Assembly (NCBI GenBank): GCA_964397565.1
Contig: CAYNJC010000010.1
Location: 59,315-123,314 of the forward strand
From: JAPLST01 sp964397565
GTDB lineage: Bacteria; Auribacterota; UBA3054; JAPLST01
Direction: 5' to 3'
Length of the DNA stretch: 64,000 nucleotides
In this document: positions 7,750 to 15,997 of the stretch, piece after piece
Layout of the letters: every line of letters begins with the position of its first letter
How positions within the stretch are numbered: the stretch's first letter is position 1
The notes under the pieces: generated by a model
What the model saw: only the letters and a program-made list of their open reading frames with translations
The model's database searches: none
What the model was told of the DNA's origin: nothing
Made by a program: the position numbers and the translations under genes

Positions 7750-9132
7750 TCATTGCTGCACTTGTTCACCACGTTCATCGCTGCTGCCCAAGCGGCGCTT
7801 GAGCGCGTGCAATTGTTGATTGATCATCTCGTCTTGTTCTTTGACCTGTTCGATTTTGCGGCAGGCGTACAAGACCGTCGTGTGGTCCTTGCCGCCGAAC
7901 GATTGGGCAATATCCGTCAACGACGAAGTCGTCAGCTCGCGGCACAAATACATGGCAATCTGGCGCGGATGAGCGATGGCGCGCGGGCGTTTACTGGAGC
8001 GCAGATCGGCGATGCGCACGTCAAAGAAGTCTGAAACCGCCTTTTGAATGGCATCCAGCGTGACGCACTGGGCGGCCACATAACTGCGCAGACATTCGCG
8101 CGCCAGGTCAAGCGTCACGGCTTGATGCCGGACCGAGGCGTAGCCCAGCAACTTCACCAGCGCACCTTCGATCTTGCGGACATCATTGCGCACTTTGTTG
8201 GCCAGATAATAACAGACGTCGTGGTCAAGCTGGGTGCCGTATTGCTCCAGCTTTTTTTGAATGATCGCGACGCGCGTCTCAAAATCCGGCGATTGAACGT
8301 CGACCACCATACCGCTCTCGAAGCGATTGACCATGCGCTGCTCGATGTGCTGCAGCTCCTGCGGCGATTTGTCGCTGGTCATGACAATCTGCTTGCCTTG
8401 CATGTACAGATCATTGAAGGTGTGATAAAATTCCTCTTGCAGACGCTCTTTGTTGGACAAAAACTGAATGTCGTCGATCAGCAACACATCGACATTGACC
8501 CGAAAAAAATCACGGAATTTGCTCAAGGTGTGATTTTGCAGCGCATCAATATATTGATTGGTAAAACGTTCGCACGAGACAAAATGCACGACGTCGCGGG
8601 GCTGGCGATCCAGCACGGCATGCCCGATGGCCTGCATCAAATGCGTTTTGCCCAAGCCGACGCCGCCATACATGAAGAGCGGATTATAGACTTTGCCGGG
8701 TTGCTGCGCGGTGGCATAGGCGGCGGCATGCGCCATCTGATTTGAAGAACCGATCACAAAGGTGTCGAAGCGAAATGCAGGATTGATCGTGGCCGGCGGG
8801 CGGGGTGGAAGCAGGGCGCGGGCGCTGGTACAGACCGGCGCGGGTGACTCATCCGGGGGCGGCGTGACGGGCGCCACCGCGCCGTGCGCTTTGCACTCCA
8901 CCACCAACTGGAGCGCGCGCTGACAGAGCTGCTGTAACGCCGCTTCAATACTGGCCTGATAACGCTGCCGCAACCAATCCGCCACCAGTGGCGAATCCAC
9001 GCGCACAATCAGGCGATCGTCACGGAGACAGACCGGCCGCACCCTGTCAAAAAACGATTGAAATATCGCTGGCGTGCTTGAAGTTTTAATGACCTCAAGG
9101 ATCTGACTCCACAACGTATGACAGTCCCCCAC
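7750..9132 (-). CDS. dnaA: Chromosomal replication initiator DnaA
   Basis: The 460-residue protein has all four DnaA domains. There is an N-terminal interaction domain (1-85) and a Pro-rich linker. The AAA+ domain has Walker A GGVGLGKTHL, Walker B LLIDDIQF and the sensor/arginine region MVNRFESG. The C-terminal helix-turn-helix carries the DnaA signature ending GGKDHTTVLYACRKI. The start is GTG 9132, supported by GGGAGA 6 nt upstream. It initiates replication by binding DnaA boxes with ATP. One perfect DnaA box lies just upstream, so autoregulation is likely. It is first in the order dnaA, dnaN, dciA. Confidence 0.97.
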   Translation of the reverse strand: MGDCHTLWSQILEVIKTSSTPAIFQSFFDRVRPVCLRDDRLIVRVDSPLVADWLRQRYQASIEAALQQLCQRALQLVVECKAHGAVAPVTPPPDESPAPVCTSARALLPPRPPATINPAFRFDTFVIGSSNQMAHAAAYATAQQPGKVYNPLFMYGGVGLGKTHLMQAIGHAVLDRQPRDVVHFVSCERFTNQYIDALQNHTLSKFRDFFRVNVDVLLIDDIQFLSNKERLQEEFYHTFNDLYMQGKQIVMTSDKSPQELQHIEQRMVNRFESGMVVDVQSPDFETRVAIIQKKLEQYGTQLDHDVCYYLANKVRNDVRKIEGALVKLLGYASVRHQAVTLDLARECLRSYVAAQCVTLDAIQKAVSDFFDVRIADLRSSKRPRAIAHPRQIAMYLCRELTTSSLTDIAQSFGGKDHTTVLYACRKIEQVKEQDEMINQQLHALKRRLGSSDERGEQVQQ

Positions 9133-9490
9133 GGCAGTCTCCCGGCAACCAAATCGTTATTCACAATTGCATGCTCCGCACTGGAGCAAAAATTCATTGT
9201 AAACAACACGATGGAGGCAAAAAAACAATAAGCAAAACAGTAAAGATCGCTTGCCACGCACAAAGGAACACCGCTATCGTTGGGTCACTTTGCAATGCGG
9301 GCCAAGCAAAAATCCCGAAACCACTATCGTGTTGTTCAATCGCAAACCGCATTGGCAGCCGCGTTCGACTGCGTGCAAGCAGTATACAAAAACGTGGTTG
9401 GTTTGTAAAGGGAAATCCATAAAAATCAATTTTGCGCACGCACCGCGCAGGATGCTGTGGTTGCCGCGCTGAGAAACCCCAAATGTAGAC
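9133..9490. other. dnaA upstream region with a DnaA box
   Basis: No gene was found in these ~360 bp between divergent dnaA and nadB. One exact DnaA box (TTATTCACA, 9157-9165) lies 25 bp before the dnaA start, suitable for autorepression. The rest is moderately AT-rich with no further clear boxes, so it is a weaker origin candidate than the dnaA-dnaN spacer. Confidence 0.5.
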
Positions 9491-9519
9491 TTGACGAGTG
9501 CGCGCAATCACGATATAAT
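9491..9519 (+). promoter_or_regulatory. Near-consensus sigma70 promoter of the nadB-sat unit
   Basis: TTGACG (9491-9496), a 17-bp spacer and TATAAT (9514-9519) make the strongest promoter in this part of the window. Six nt after the -10 box comes ATG 9526, the start of a 16-codon ORF, so the expected transcription start falls on that ATG. Confidence 0.85.
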
Positions 9520-9525
9520 ATCGCC

Positions 9526-9576
9526 ATGCAGGAACAGAGACACACCGACACCGACAACACGGCCCCCGGCACGTGA
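9526..9576 (+). CDS. 16-codon leaderless upstream ORF overlapping the nadB start
   Basis: ATG 9526 sits exactly where transcription should begin and opens a 16-codon frame (MQEQRHTDTDNTAPGT). Its TGA at 9574-9576 overlaps the alternative nadB GTG (9573) and ends 2 bp before the nadB ATG (9579). The peptide is hydrophilic and resembles no family I know. The arrangement suggests ribosomes load on the leaderless ORF and re-initiate at nadB, which has no clear Shine-Dalgarno site. It could be a control peptide, but the sequence has no obvious attenuator hairpin. Confidence 0.5.
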   Translation: MQEQRHTDTDNTAPGT

Positions 9577-9578
9577 GC

Positions 9579-11135
9579 ATGACCACTGATATTTTAGTGA
9601 TCGGCACTGGCATTGCCGGCTGTGCCACCGCCTTGACCGCGGCCCGCCACGGCTGTCGCGTCATGTTGATCACGCGCGGCAAAGCCACCCTGACGTCATC
9701 AACGGAACTGGCCCAAGGCGGCATTATCTACCGCGGCAAACATGATTCTGCGCGTGCCTTGACGCGCGATATCTGCGACGCCGGCGATGGCATCTGCAAC
9801 CCCGCCGCCGTGCGCTATCTGGCCACCCATGGGCCGCGCTTGGTGCAGGAGATATTGATTGGTGACCTCCAGGTGCCGTTTGACACCCGCGCCGACGGTT
9901 CGTTGGATTTGACGCTCGAAGGCGCGCACCAGCTGCCGCGCATCATTCATTGCGCCGATTGGACCGGCAAACACATCGCCGCGGCGCTCTGGCGCGCCGT
10001 CCAGCAGCATACGAACATCACCATCCTTGAACGGTGCACCGCGATTGATCTGTTGAGCACCAGCCATCACTCGCTCAGCGCCACGGACACGTACCGGCCG
10101 ACCGAGTGCGTCGGCGCCTATGTTCTGCGCCAGCGCCCGCACGGCATTTTTGAAGTGCTGGCCAAGGAAACCGTGCTGGCCACTGGCGGGGTGGGCCAAT
10201 GTTACTTGTACACCACCAACGGCAGCTCGGCCCGCGGCGACGGCTACGCCATGGCACAGCGCGCCGGCGCCCGCCTGGCCAACATGGAATATGTGCAGTT
10301 TCATCCGACGACGCTCTTCCGTCCCAACGCCGGGAATTTTCTGATCAGCGAAGCGCTGCGCGGTGAGGGTGCTGAGTTGCGCGACAATAAGGGCCGCGCG
10401 TTTGCGAAGCAGTATCATCCCATGGGCTCGCTCGCGCCGCGTGACATCGTCGCCCGCGCAATTCACAGTGAAATGCTGAAGCAACATGCGCCATGCATGT
10501 ACCTTGACATCAGCCATAAAGACCCGGCCTGGGTGCGCGCGCGCTTTCCCACGATTTATCACAAGTGCCTCGAACACGGCATCGATCTGACCCGCGAACC
10601 GATCCCGATCGTGCCGGCCGCACACTATGAATGCGGCGGGGTTGTCGTGGACACCACGGGCGCCACCTCCATTGCGCGCCTGCGCGCCGTCGGTGAAGTC
10701 AGCTGCACCGGCGTTCACGGCGCCAATCGCCTGGCCAGCACCTCGCTGCTGGAAGCCTTGGTATGGGGCGTTGCGTGCGGGGATGACTGTGCCCGCGCGG
10801 TGCACGCGCAGCGCCGCTTTTATTTCCCGCGCGTGGCAACCTGGAAAGAGGAACACGAACACGTTGACCCGGCCCTGCTCGAGCAGGATTGGATGATCAT
10901 CAAGCATACCATGTGGAATTATGTCGGGCTGGTGCGCGGTGCGCGCCGGTTGCGGCGCGCGCAACGCCTGCTGGGCGAGTTGCACACCGAAGTGGAAACC
11001 TTTTACCGCTCGGCCGCCATGACCGATCAGGTGATCGGCCTGCGCAACGGGTTGCAGACCGCCCAACTCATCATGTATGCCGCGATTCGCAACACCACCA
11101 GTCGCGGCTGTCATTACCGTCTCGAAATCGAATAA
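9579..11135 (+). CDS. nadB: L-aspartate oxidase
   Basis: The 518-residue flavoprotein (or 520 from GTG 9573) catalyses L-aspartate to iminoaspartate, the first step of de novo NAD synthesis. The N-terminal FAD dinucleotide fold reads VIGTGIAGCATALTAA. Characteristic NadB blocks follow: SSTELAQGGI (~35-45), ATGGVGQCYLYTTN with GDGYAMA, EYVQFHPTTL, EALRGEGAELRD, HYECGGVVVD and GANRLASTSLLEALVWG. The C-terminal helical domain (MWNYVGLVRGARRL) is complete. It is 24 bp upstream of sat. No nadA or nadC partner is in the window. Confidence 0.95.
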   Translation: MTTDILVIGTGIAGCATALTAARHGCRVMLITRGKATLTSSTELAQGGIIYRGKHDSARALTRDICDAGDGICNPAAVRYLATHGPRLVQEILIGDLQVPFDTRADGSLDLTLEGAHQLPRIIHCADWTGKHIAAALWRAVQQHTNITILERCTAIDLLSTSHHSLSATDTYRPTECVGAYVLRQRPHGIFEVLAKETVLATGGVGQCYLYTTNGSSARGDGYAMAQRAGARLANMEYVQFHPTTLFRPNAGNFLISEALRGEGAELRDNKGRAFAKQYHPMGSLAPRDIVARAIHSEMLKQHAPCMYLDISHKDPAWVRARFPTIYHKCLEHGIDLTREPIPIVPAAHYECGGVVVDTTGATSIARLRAVGEVSCTGVHGANRLASTSLLEALVWGVACGDDCARAVHAQRRFYFPRVATWKEEHEHVDPALLEQDWMIIKHTMWNYVGLVRGARRLRRAQRLLGELHTEVETFYRSAAMTDQVIGLRNGLQTAQLIMYAAIRNTTSRGCHYRLEIE

Positions 11136-11159
11136 CCAGCGACCATCGGAGCAAACGCT

Positions 11160-12314
11160 ATGCACTACCAAATCGCACCGCACGGCGGTGAACTCGTCAA
11201 TCGTGTCCTCAAGGGCGAAGAACGCGCGTTCTGGCTCGCCAAAGCGGCATCCCTGCCCAGCGTGACCGTCGATCCGTATGCCCTGGCAGACCTCGAAATG
11301 ATCGCCTGTGGCGCGCTGAGCCCGCTCGAGGGCTTCATGTGCCGGGATGACTACAATCATGTTATCGAACACATGCGCCTGTCGTCCGGTTTGCCGTGGC
11401 CGGTGCCAATTGTGTTGGGCGTCACGCCCGACCAGGCTGACGATTGTGATGTGGATACGCATGTCACGCTCAAGGATGTGCACGGCACGCCGATCGCGGT
11501 CATCTCAGTCCAGGAAAAGTTTGTGGTCGACAAAGAACGCGAAGCCGCCAAGGTGTTCAAGACGACCGACACCAATCATCCCGGCGTGCGCCTGCTGCGG
11601 GCGCGCAACGAAGTGCTGCTGGGCGGCGACGTGCAGATATTGAACCTGCCGGCGCACACGGTGTACGCGGATTACCGCCTGACGCCGGTCGAAACCCGCC
11701 ATCTGTTCGAGCAGCGCGGCTGGCGCCGGATCGCCTCGTTTCACACCCGCAATCCCATGCACCGCGCGCACGAATATCTGATGAAGTGCGCGCTCGAAGT
11801 CTGCGATGGTCTGTTGGTGCATCCGTTGATTGACGAAGTCGCCGATCACATTCCGCCGCAGTTGCTGATGACGTGCTATGAAACGCTGATCAGCAACTAC
11901 TTTCCGGAAGAACGCGTGCTGCTGAGCGTCTTTCCCACCATCAGCCGTTTTGCCGGCCCGCGCGAGGCGGTGCTGCATGCCTTGATGCGCAAGAATTACG
12001 GCTGTACCCACATCATCATCGGCCGCAATCATGCCGATGTCGGCGACTACTATGGACCCTACGAGGCCCAGGAAATTTTCAAGGAATTCGGCCAGCACGA
12101 GCTGGAAATCACGCCGCTCATGTTTGAAGACGCGTGCTACTGCCGCACCTGCATTGGTATGGCCACCAACAAGACCTGTGCGCACAGCGCCGAGCATCAT
12201 CTGGTCATTAGCGGTACGCGCATGCGCGAAATGCTGCAGCGCGGCGAACGGCCGCCGGTTGAATTCGCCCGCCCGGAAGTGGTCGACGTGCTGCTGTCCA
12301 CGGGCGCAGTCTAA
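11160..12314 (+). CDS. sat: Sulfate adenylyltransferase (single-chain ATP sulfurylase)
   Basis: The 384-residue protein forms adenylyl-sulfate (APS) from sulfate and ATP, or the reverse. The nucleotide-binding motif HTRNPMHRAH is at 195-204 and GRNHADVGDYYGPYEA begins at 288. A Cys-rich CYCRTC...C segment near 335-350 resembles the zinc site of the homo-oligomeric Sat found in dissimilatory sulfate reducers and some assimilators. The length is normal. GGAG lies 9 nt before the ATG. It follows nadB by 24 bp and probably shares its promoter. No APS reductase or kinase is nearby, so the direction of the reaction cannot be judged. Confidence 0.93.
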   Translation: MHYQIAPHGGELVNRVLKGEERAFWLAKAASLPSVTVDPYALADLEMIACGALSPLEGFMCRDDYNHVIEHMRLSSGLPWPVPIVLGVTPDQADDCDVDTHVTLKDVHGTPIAVISVQEKFVVDKEREAAKVFKTTDTNHPGVRLLRARNEVLLGGDVQILNLPAHTVYADYRLTPVETRHLFEQRGWRRIASFHTRNPMHRAHEYLMKCALEVCDGLLVHPLIDEVADHIPPQLLMTCYETLISNYFPEERVLLSVFPTISRFAGPREAVLHALMRKNYGCTHIIIGRNHADVGDYYGPYEAQEIFKEFGQHELEITPLMFEDACYCRTCIGMATNKTCAHSAEHHLVISGTRMREMLQRGERPPVEFARPEVVDVLLSTGAV

Positions 12315-12353
12315 GCCGCTGGCGTAGGCCGGTGTCCGCTGGGCTGAATTATT

Positions 12354-12409
12354 AATCAAACAAAGTCAGAACACATTAACTTAAAAACTTCAGAACTCAA
12401 TAACTTGGT
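12354..12409. repeat. 8-bp-period array, AA(G/C)TTNNN, copy 2
   Basis: Seven 8-bp units in register run from 12354. The last four (12378, 12386, 12394, 12402) begin AACTT or AACTC, and the first three are degenerate. The array fills the sat-plsC gap and ends 9 bp before the plsC ATG. Confidence 0.75.
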
Positions 12410-12418
12410 TGTGATCAG

Positions 12419-13090
12419 ATGATTGCACGCTTGATGTATTGTATGGGCTGGCTGGGCAGTCTTGTGTATGCCACGCTCTACCATCGCTACCGGGTCTACG
12501 GCCGGCGCCATTGCCCGCCTGCCGGGCGCGGCGCGGTCTTGGCGGCGAATCATGCCAGCTATGTGGATCCGACCTTGATCGGCATTGCCTTCTGGCATCG
12601 TATTTGGTATCTGGCGCGCAAAACCTTGTTTGAGCGCAGCCGGCTGGCGCGCTGGATTTTGATCAACATCAGTGCCATTCCCATTTCGCGCGAACGGATG
12701 GACCTCAGCACCCTGCGCTACTTGCAGCAGTTGTGCGCGAGCGGCCAGCAAATCGTCATCTTCCCCGAAGGAACCCGCACGCCCGACGGTGCGCTCCATG
12801 CCGCCCATGCCGGCGTCGGTCTCCTGGCGGACGCGCTCAAAGTGGACATCGTGCCGGTCTACCTGCACGGCACCTACGAGGCGTTTCCGCGCCACAGCGC
12901 CTGGCCGCGCCCGAAACAGGTCGTGGCCTGCTTCGGCCCGCCACTGCCGATTGCAGCTTATCATGTCCTTCCGCGCGGGCGTGCGCGCTATGAACGGATC
13001 GCGCAGGACATCATGGACGCGATTGCCAAGCTGCAAACCGGATTGCTGCGCTTGCAGCGCCGCCGCGCCAAAATCGAACCACGCGCATAA
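12419..13090 (+). CDS. plsC: 1-acyl-sn-glycerol-3-phosphate acyltransferase
   Basis: The 223-residue membrane-associated acyltransferase shows the PlsC motifs in order: NHASYVDP (the catalytic HX4D box, ~42-49), RKTLFERS, the FPEGTRTPDG block (~116-125) and a VPVYLHGTYEAFP strand. It makes phosphatidic acid in phospholipid synthesis. The first ~20 residues are hydrophobic and could bind the membrane. No Shine-Dalgarno site is evident before ATG 12419; an 8-bp-period array lies directly upstream instead. fmt follows after 4 bp, implying one transcript. Confidence 0.92.
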   Translation: MIARLMYCMGWLGSLVYATLYHRYRVYGRRHCPPAGRGAVLAANHASYVDPTLIGIAFWHRIWYLARKTLFERSRLARWILINISAIPISRERMDLSTLRYLQQLCASGQQIVIFPEGTRTPDGALHAAHAGVGLLADALKVDIVPVYLHGTYEAFPRHSAWPRPKQVVACFGPPLPIAAYHVLPRGRARYERIAQDIMDAIAKLQTGLLRLQRRRAKIEPRA

Positions 13091-13094
13091 ACAC

Positions 13095-14036
13095 ATGAGA
13101 ATTCTCTTCTGGGGCACGCCCGAGACCGCCGCCGCCTGCCTCCAATTCCTCCTCGACCAGCACTGCCACATTGTTGCGGCCGTGACCCAGCCGGACAAGC
13201 CCGTCGGACGCGCGCAGCGGCTGACCCCGCCGCCGGTCAAGCGGGTTGCCCACGCGGCCGGCCTGCCGGTCGTGCAACCCGCCTGCTTGCGCAGCCCGGA
13301 AACCTGCGCGCTGCTGCGCGCGCTGGCCCCCCAGGTCAGCATCCTGGTCGCATATGGTAAGTTAATACCTTTGGAACTTCTAAAGTTAGGAACTTACTTC
13401 ATCAACCTGCATTTTTCATTGCTGCCGCGCTATCGCGGCGCAGCACCAGTGCAGCGCGCCATTATGGATGGTTGTACCACCACTGGCATTACCATCCAGC
13501 ACCTTGCCGCGGCGCTCGACACCGGCGATATCATCCTCCAGCAGACGGTTCCCATTGAGCCCGGCGACACGACCGCGGTGTTGCTGCAACGCTGCGTTGC
13601 CACGGGCGCGCCGCTGCTACAAGAGACCCTTAGGCTGCTTGCGCGCGGCGCCGCGCCGCGCATCCCGCAAGATCATGGCGCCGCGACGCAGGCCCCCAAA
13701 TTGACGCAGCAAGACGGCTTTATCAACTGGCACCAGCCTGCCCAAGCCATCGTCCGGCGCGTGTGCGCCTGCAACCCTTGGCCAGGTGCAACCACCTGGC
13801 TGCACGACCACCCGATCAAGATATGGTCAGCCGCTCTGCACAGCACGCAACCAGCCAGCGGCGTGCCCGGCATGGCCATGCTGCTCGACAAACGCCTGTT
13901 GGTGGCGTCCGGCGACGGCGTTGTTGCGCTTAAGGAAGTACAACCGGCCGGGCGCACGCGCATGAGTGCCGCGGCCTTCATGGCCGGCATACGCCAGCCC
14001 GCCGTGCAGTTCGGCGAACCGCCGGTCGTTGGGTAA
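13095..14036 (+). CDS. fmt: Methionyl-tRNA formyltransferase
   Basis: The 313-residue enzyme formylates initiator Met-tRNA with 10-formyl-THF. The N-terminal domain has ILFWGTPE, QPDKPVGRAQRL and the catalytic INLHFSLLPRYRGAAPVQ block (the Asn-His pair plus SLLPxYRG), followed by TTGITIQHLAAALDTGDI. The C-terminal OB-like domain is shorter and less conserved, as usual. ATG 13095 lies 4 bp after the plsC stop. The codons for the loop between VAYG and INLH are an AT-rich 8-bp-period array (13359-13398), yet the peptide keeps nearly the normal family length there. That suggests a replacement rather than a simple insertion. Confidence 0.95.
   Translation: MRILFWGTPETAAACLQFLLDQHCHIVAAVTQPDKPVGRAQRLTPPPVKRVAHAAGLPVVQPACLRSPETCALLRALAPQVSILVAYGKLIPLELLKLGTYFINLHFSLLPRYRGAAPVQRAIMDGCTTTGITIQHLAAALDTGDIILQQTVPIEPGDTTAVLLQRCVATGAPLLQETLRLLARGAAPRIPQDHGAATQAPKLTQQDGFINWHQPAQAIVRRVCACNPWPGATTWLHDHPIKIWSAALHSTQPASGVPGMAMLLDKRLLVASGDGVVALKEVQPAGRTRMSAAAFMAGIRQPAVQFGEPPVVG
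13359..13398. repeat. 8-bp-period array inside fmt, copy 3
   Basis: Five perfect-register units start at 13359, 13367, 13375, 13383 and 13391. Four carry AAGTT or AACTT and one carries ACCTT. The array is read in frame within fmt as KLIPLELLKLGTYF, just before the conserved catalytic INLH. Confidence 0.8.
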
Positions 14037-14198
14037 ATTATTTCGCCGCGAAACAACGTTCAGCGCACGGGAGGCTGAAACGCCCTCCACGAAAGCGAAG
14101 CATGTCTGCCATGCCGCCGGTCTTGTCTCGTCGTCGTTGTGGCGCATGCGCCCGCCGTGTTGTTCTTTGTGGCCACGGCGCGCGGCGAATAATAATGT
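14037..14198. other. fmt-rsmB spacer with a short palindrome
   Basis: No gene was seen. A palindrome centred on TTTCGCCGCGAAA starts just after the fmt stop. A closely similar palindrome, TTTCGCAGCGAAA, lies upstream of murA near 50757-50769. Both may be small recurrent hairpins or weak terminators. Confidence 0.4.
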
Positions 14199-14204
14199 TA
14201 CAAT
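14199..14204 (+). promoter_or_regulatory. -10 box for leaderless rsmB mRNA
   Basis: TACAAT lies 6 nt before GTG 14211. No good -35 is visible at 17 bp. The spacing matches the other leaderless promoters in this window. Confidence 0.5.
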
Positions 14205-14210
14205 AGCACC

Positions 14211-15560
14211 GTGACCACTTCTGAGAATACGCCGGCAGGCGCCGCGTCTGCGCCGGCAAAAGACTCCGCGCGCGGCATGCCACCGGGCATCAGCGTTGCC
14301 CGCGCCGCGGCCTTGGATGCGCTCCTGCGTATGCAGAGAAAACAATTTCGCGTGCATCTTGACGATGCCCTTGAGGATGTCTGCGGACAGTATGCCTTGT
14401 CGGGCCGCGACCGGCGTCTGACCCACGAATTGATCGCCGGCGCGTTGCGCAACGCCAGCCTGCTGGAATGGCACCTTGACCGCGTCAGCGCGCGCCCGCT
14501 GCAGACGCTTGAGCCGCCGATCCGCTGGACTCTGATCATGGCCGCCTATCAACTGCTGTTTCTCGACCGGGTTGGCCGGCACGCGGCAGTCCATCAAGCG
14601 GTCGAATTGTGCAAGCGCGTGGCACCGCGCGCGGCTGCGTTTGTCAACGCCGTCCTGCGCGCATTGCTGCGCCAGAATGACCGCGTGGCCCCTGCCGCCA
14701 TCGCGGTCCCGAACGAGCTCGCCCTTCGGTTTTCGCACCCGACCTGGATTGTCGCGCTGTACCAGGCCCGGTTTGGGGATGCTTGTCCCGCCATTTTGGC
14801 GTGGAACAACACCAGACGCCAGCATTTTGCACGCATCCGCCGCAATCCGGCCGCGGTCCTGGCCGAACTCGGCCCGGCCGTTGTGCCAGCCGAGAAGTTC
14901 GGAAGTGATTTTCTTCAGATATTAGAAACTTTTGAAGTTATAAACTCAAAAAGTTTTAAACAAGGAGATGTATACGTCATGCAACCGTGGTCGGCGCGCG
15001 TCGCCGGCGCCCTGCCCGTGCAACCCGGCGGGCGGGCTCTGGATATGTGCGCCGCGCCGGGTGGCAAGACGATTACCCTCGCTGATCGCGCGGCGCTTAC
15101 CATTGATGCCCTGGAAATCGACCCCCGGCGGGCGGACAGCTTGCGCGACAACCTCCGGCGTTGCGGCGTTACCTGCGCTACCGTCCATATCATGGATGCG
15201 CTCAATGCGGCGACGAAGCTAGGCGCGGCGCGCTATGATGCCGTACTGCTGGACGCGCCCTGCAGCAATCTCGGTGTCGTGCAACGCCATCCAGAAGTGC
15301 GCTGGCGGGTGCGCTACGAGGATGTCAACGCCCTGGCGGCAATCCAAGCCCAGCTGCTGCGCACAGCGGCCGCGTGCGTCCGCCCGGGTGGCCATATTCT
15401 CTATGCCGTCTGCACCATGTCGCCGGAAGAGACGCACGAGTGTGTCCAATCTTTTCTACAGCACCACGCCGGCTTTACGCTGCGCAAAGAAGAGTTCAGC
15501 TATCCCGGACAGTTTGACACGGATGGCGGCTACTGGGCCCTGCTGGGCCGCGCACCATAA
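14211..15560 (+). CDS. rsmB: 16S rRNA (cytosine-967-C5)-methyltransferase
   Basis: The 449-residue protein has an N-terminal NusB-like RNA-binding domain (about 25-165) and a SAM-dependent methyltransferase domain. The SAM motif is CAAPGGKT. Motif IV is DAPCSNLGVVQRHPEVRW with one catalytic Cys, and VCTMSPEE holds the second Cys. It methylates C967 of 16S rRNA. The start is GTG 14211, 6 nt after a TACAAT box. Codons for residues 229-252, in the linker before the Rossmann domain, consist of a 72-bp AT-rich 8-bp-period array. The aligned length of this linker does not look abnormal. Confidence 0.93.
   Translation: MTTSENTPAGAASAPAKDSARGMPPGISVARAAALDALLRMQRKQFRVHLDDALEDVCGQYALSGRDRRLTHELIAGALRNASLLEWHLDRVSARPLQTLEPPIRWTLIMAAYQLLFLDRVGRHAAVHQAVELCKRVAPRAAAFVNAVLRALLRQNDRVAPAAIAVPNELALRFSHPTWIVALYQARFGDACPAILAWNNTRRQHFARIRRNPAAVLAELGPAVVPAEKFGSDFLQILETFEVINSKSFKQGDVYVMQPWSARVAGALPVQPGGRALDMCAAPGGKTITLADRAALTIDALEIDPRRADSLRDNLRRCGVTCATVHIMDALNAATKLGAARYDAVLLDAPCSNLGVVQRHPEVRWRVRYEDVNALAAIQAQLLRTAAACVRPGGHILYAVCTMSPEETHECVQSFLQHHAGFTLRKEEFSYPGQFDTDGGYWALLGRAP
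14895..14966. repeat. 8-bp-period array inside rsmB, copy 4 (longest)
   Basis: Nine 8-bp units in exact register (14895 to 14966) total 72 bp, exactly 24 codons, in the rsmB frame. Four units carry AAGTT or AACTT. The remainder are one or more changes away, and units 3 and 4 are the most diverged. GC content drops sharply here compared with the gene on both sides. Confidence 0.8.
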
Positions 15561-15564
15561 AAAA

Positions 15565-15738
15565 ATGCAGGGGATATACGAAGGGCCACAAACATCATAT
15601 CCCCTGCAAGCAAACGAACCTTACTCTGGTAGTTATAAAGCAAGGACAGTGCCAACAACTAAAAAACAAGTAAAAGCAGCAATAATAGCGCTTGTGTGCC
15701 AAAAACGGCACGATTGCCGTCGCAAAAATGCAATTTAA
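15565..15738 (+). CDS. Small ORF after rsmB, unknown (57 aa)
   Basis: A 57-codon frame begins 4 bp after the rsmB stop (MQGIYEGPQTSYPLQ...). It is Tyr- and Gln-rich at the start and ends in a basic Cys-containing tail. There is no Shine-Dalgarno site. Its first codons lie in a 12-bp inverted repeat (arms 15566-15577 and 15597-15608) that could instead be a transcription end signal. Low GC and lack of similarity to anything I know keep confidence low. Confidence 0.25.
   Translation: MQGIYEGPQTSYPLQANEPYSGSYKARTVPTTKKQVKAAIIALVCQKRHDCRRKNAI
15566..15608 (+). terminator. Hairpin downstream of rsmB
   Basis: Perfect 12-bp inverted arms TGCAGGGGATAT and its complement are separated by 19 bp, starting 6 bp after the rsmB stop. 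No T-run follows, so termination is plausible but not proven; the hairpin may act as an mRNA 3' stabiliser. Confidence 0.45.
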
Positions 15739-15809
15739 AACACGCATTCTTGCATTTGCGCGATGCAAACCAAGGCAAATCCATGCCGCTCCGCCGCGTT
15801 TGTGCCGGC

Positions 15810-15997
15810 TGGTATTCTCATTGTGGCGGTGGAGTCCCGCCAGCGGCAGCGATCCCGCCAGTGGCGTGGGTACGCCACGCGCTCCGCGCGGGGCATGCTG
15901 CGGCCAGTTTCAACGGCGCGGATGACCGCGGCAGCAGAAGCCGCCCTCGCCGCGAGCGGCTACGAGACGGCTGCAAAGCAGAAAACGCACTCATTAG
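15810..15997 (+). repeat. MITE-like repeat, copy 1 (left end degraded)
   Basis: The right part matches the other copies: a GATGACCGCGGC block, AGAAGCCGCCCTC with a complementary hairpin arm, and the terminal ACTCATTAG end at 15990-15997. The left inverted repeat is lost, and the left half is filled with small CCCGCCAGCGGC-type hairpins. The gene-free stretch 15739-16089 contains essentially only this element and its flanks. Confidence 0.6.

Noticed and set aside
9194..9724. A 176-codon minus-strand frame upstream of dnaA
   Set aside because: It overlaps the nadB promoter and start, has no family match, and contains the DnaA-box region.
9699..11483. A 594-codon open frame antisense to nadB and sat
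   Set aside because: It spans two conserved genes on the other strand and shows no family features.
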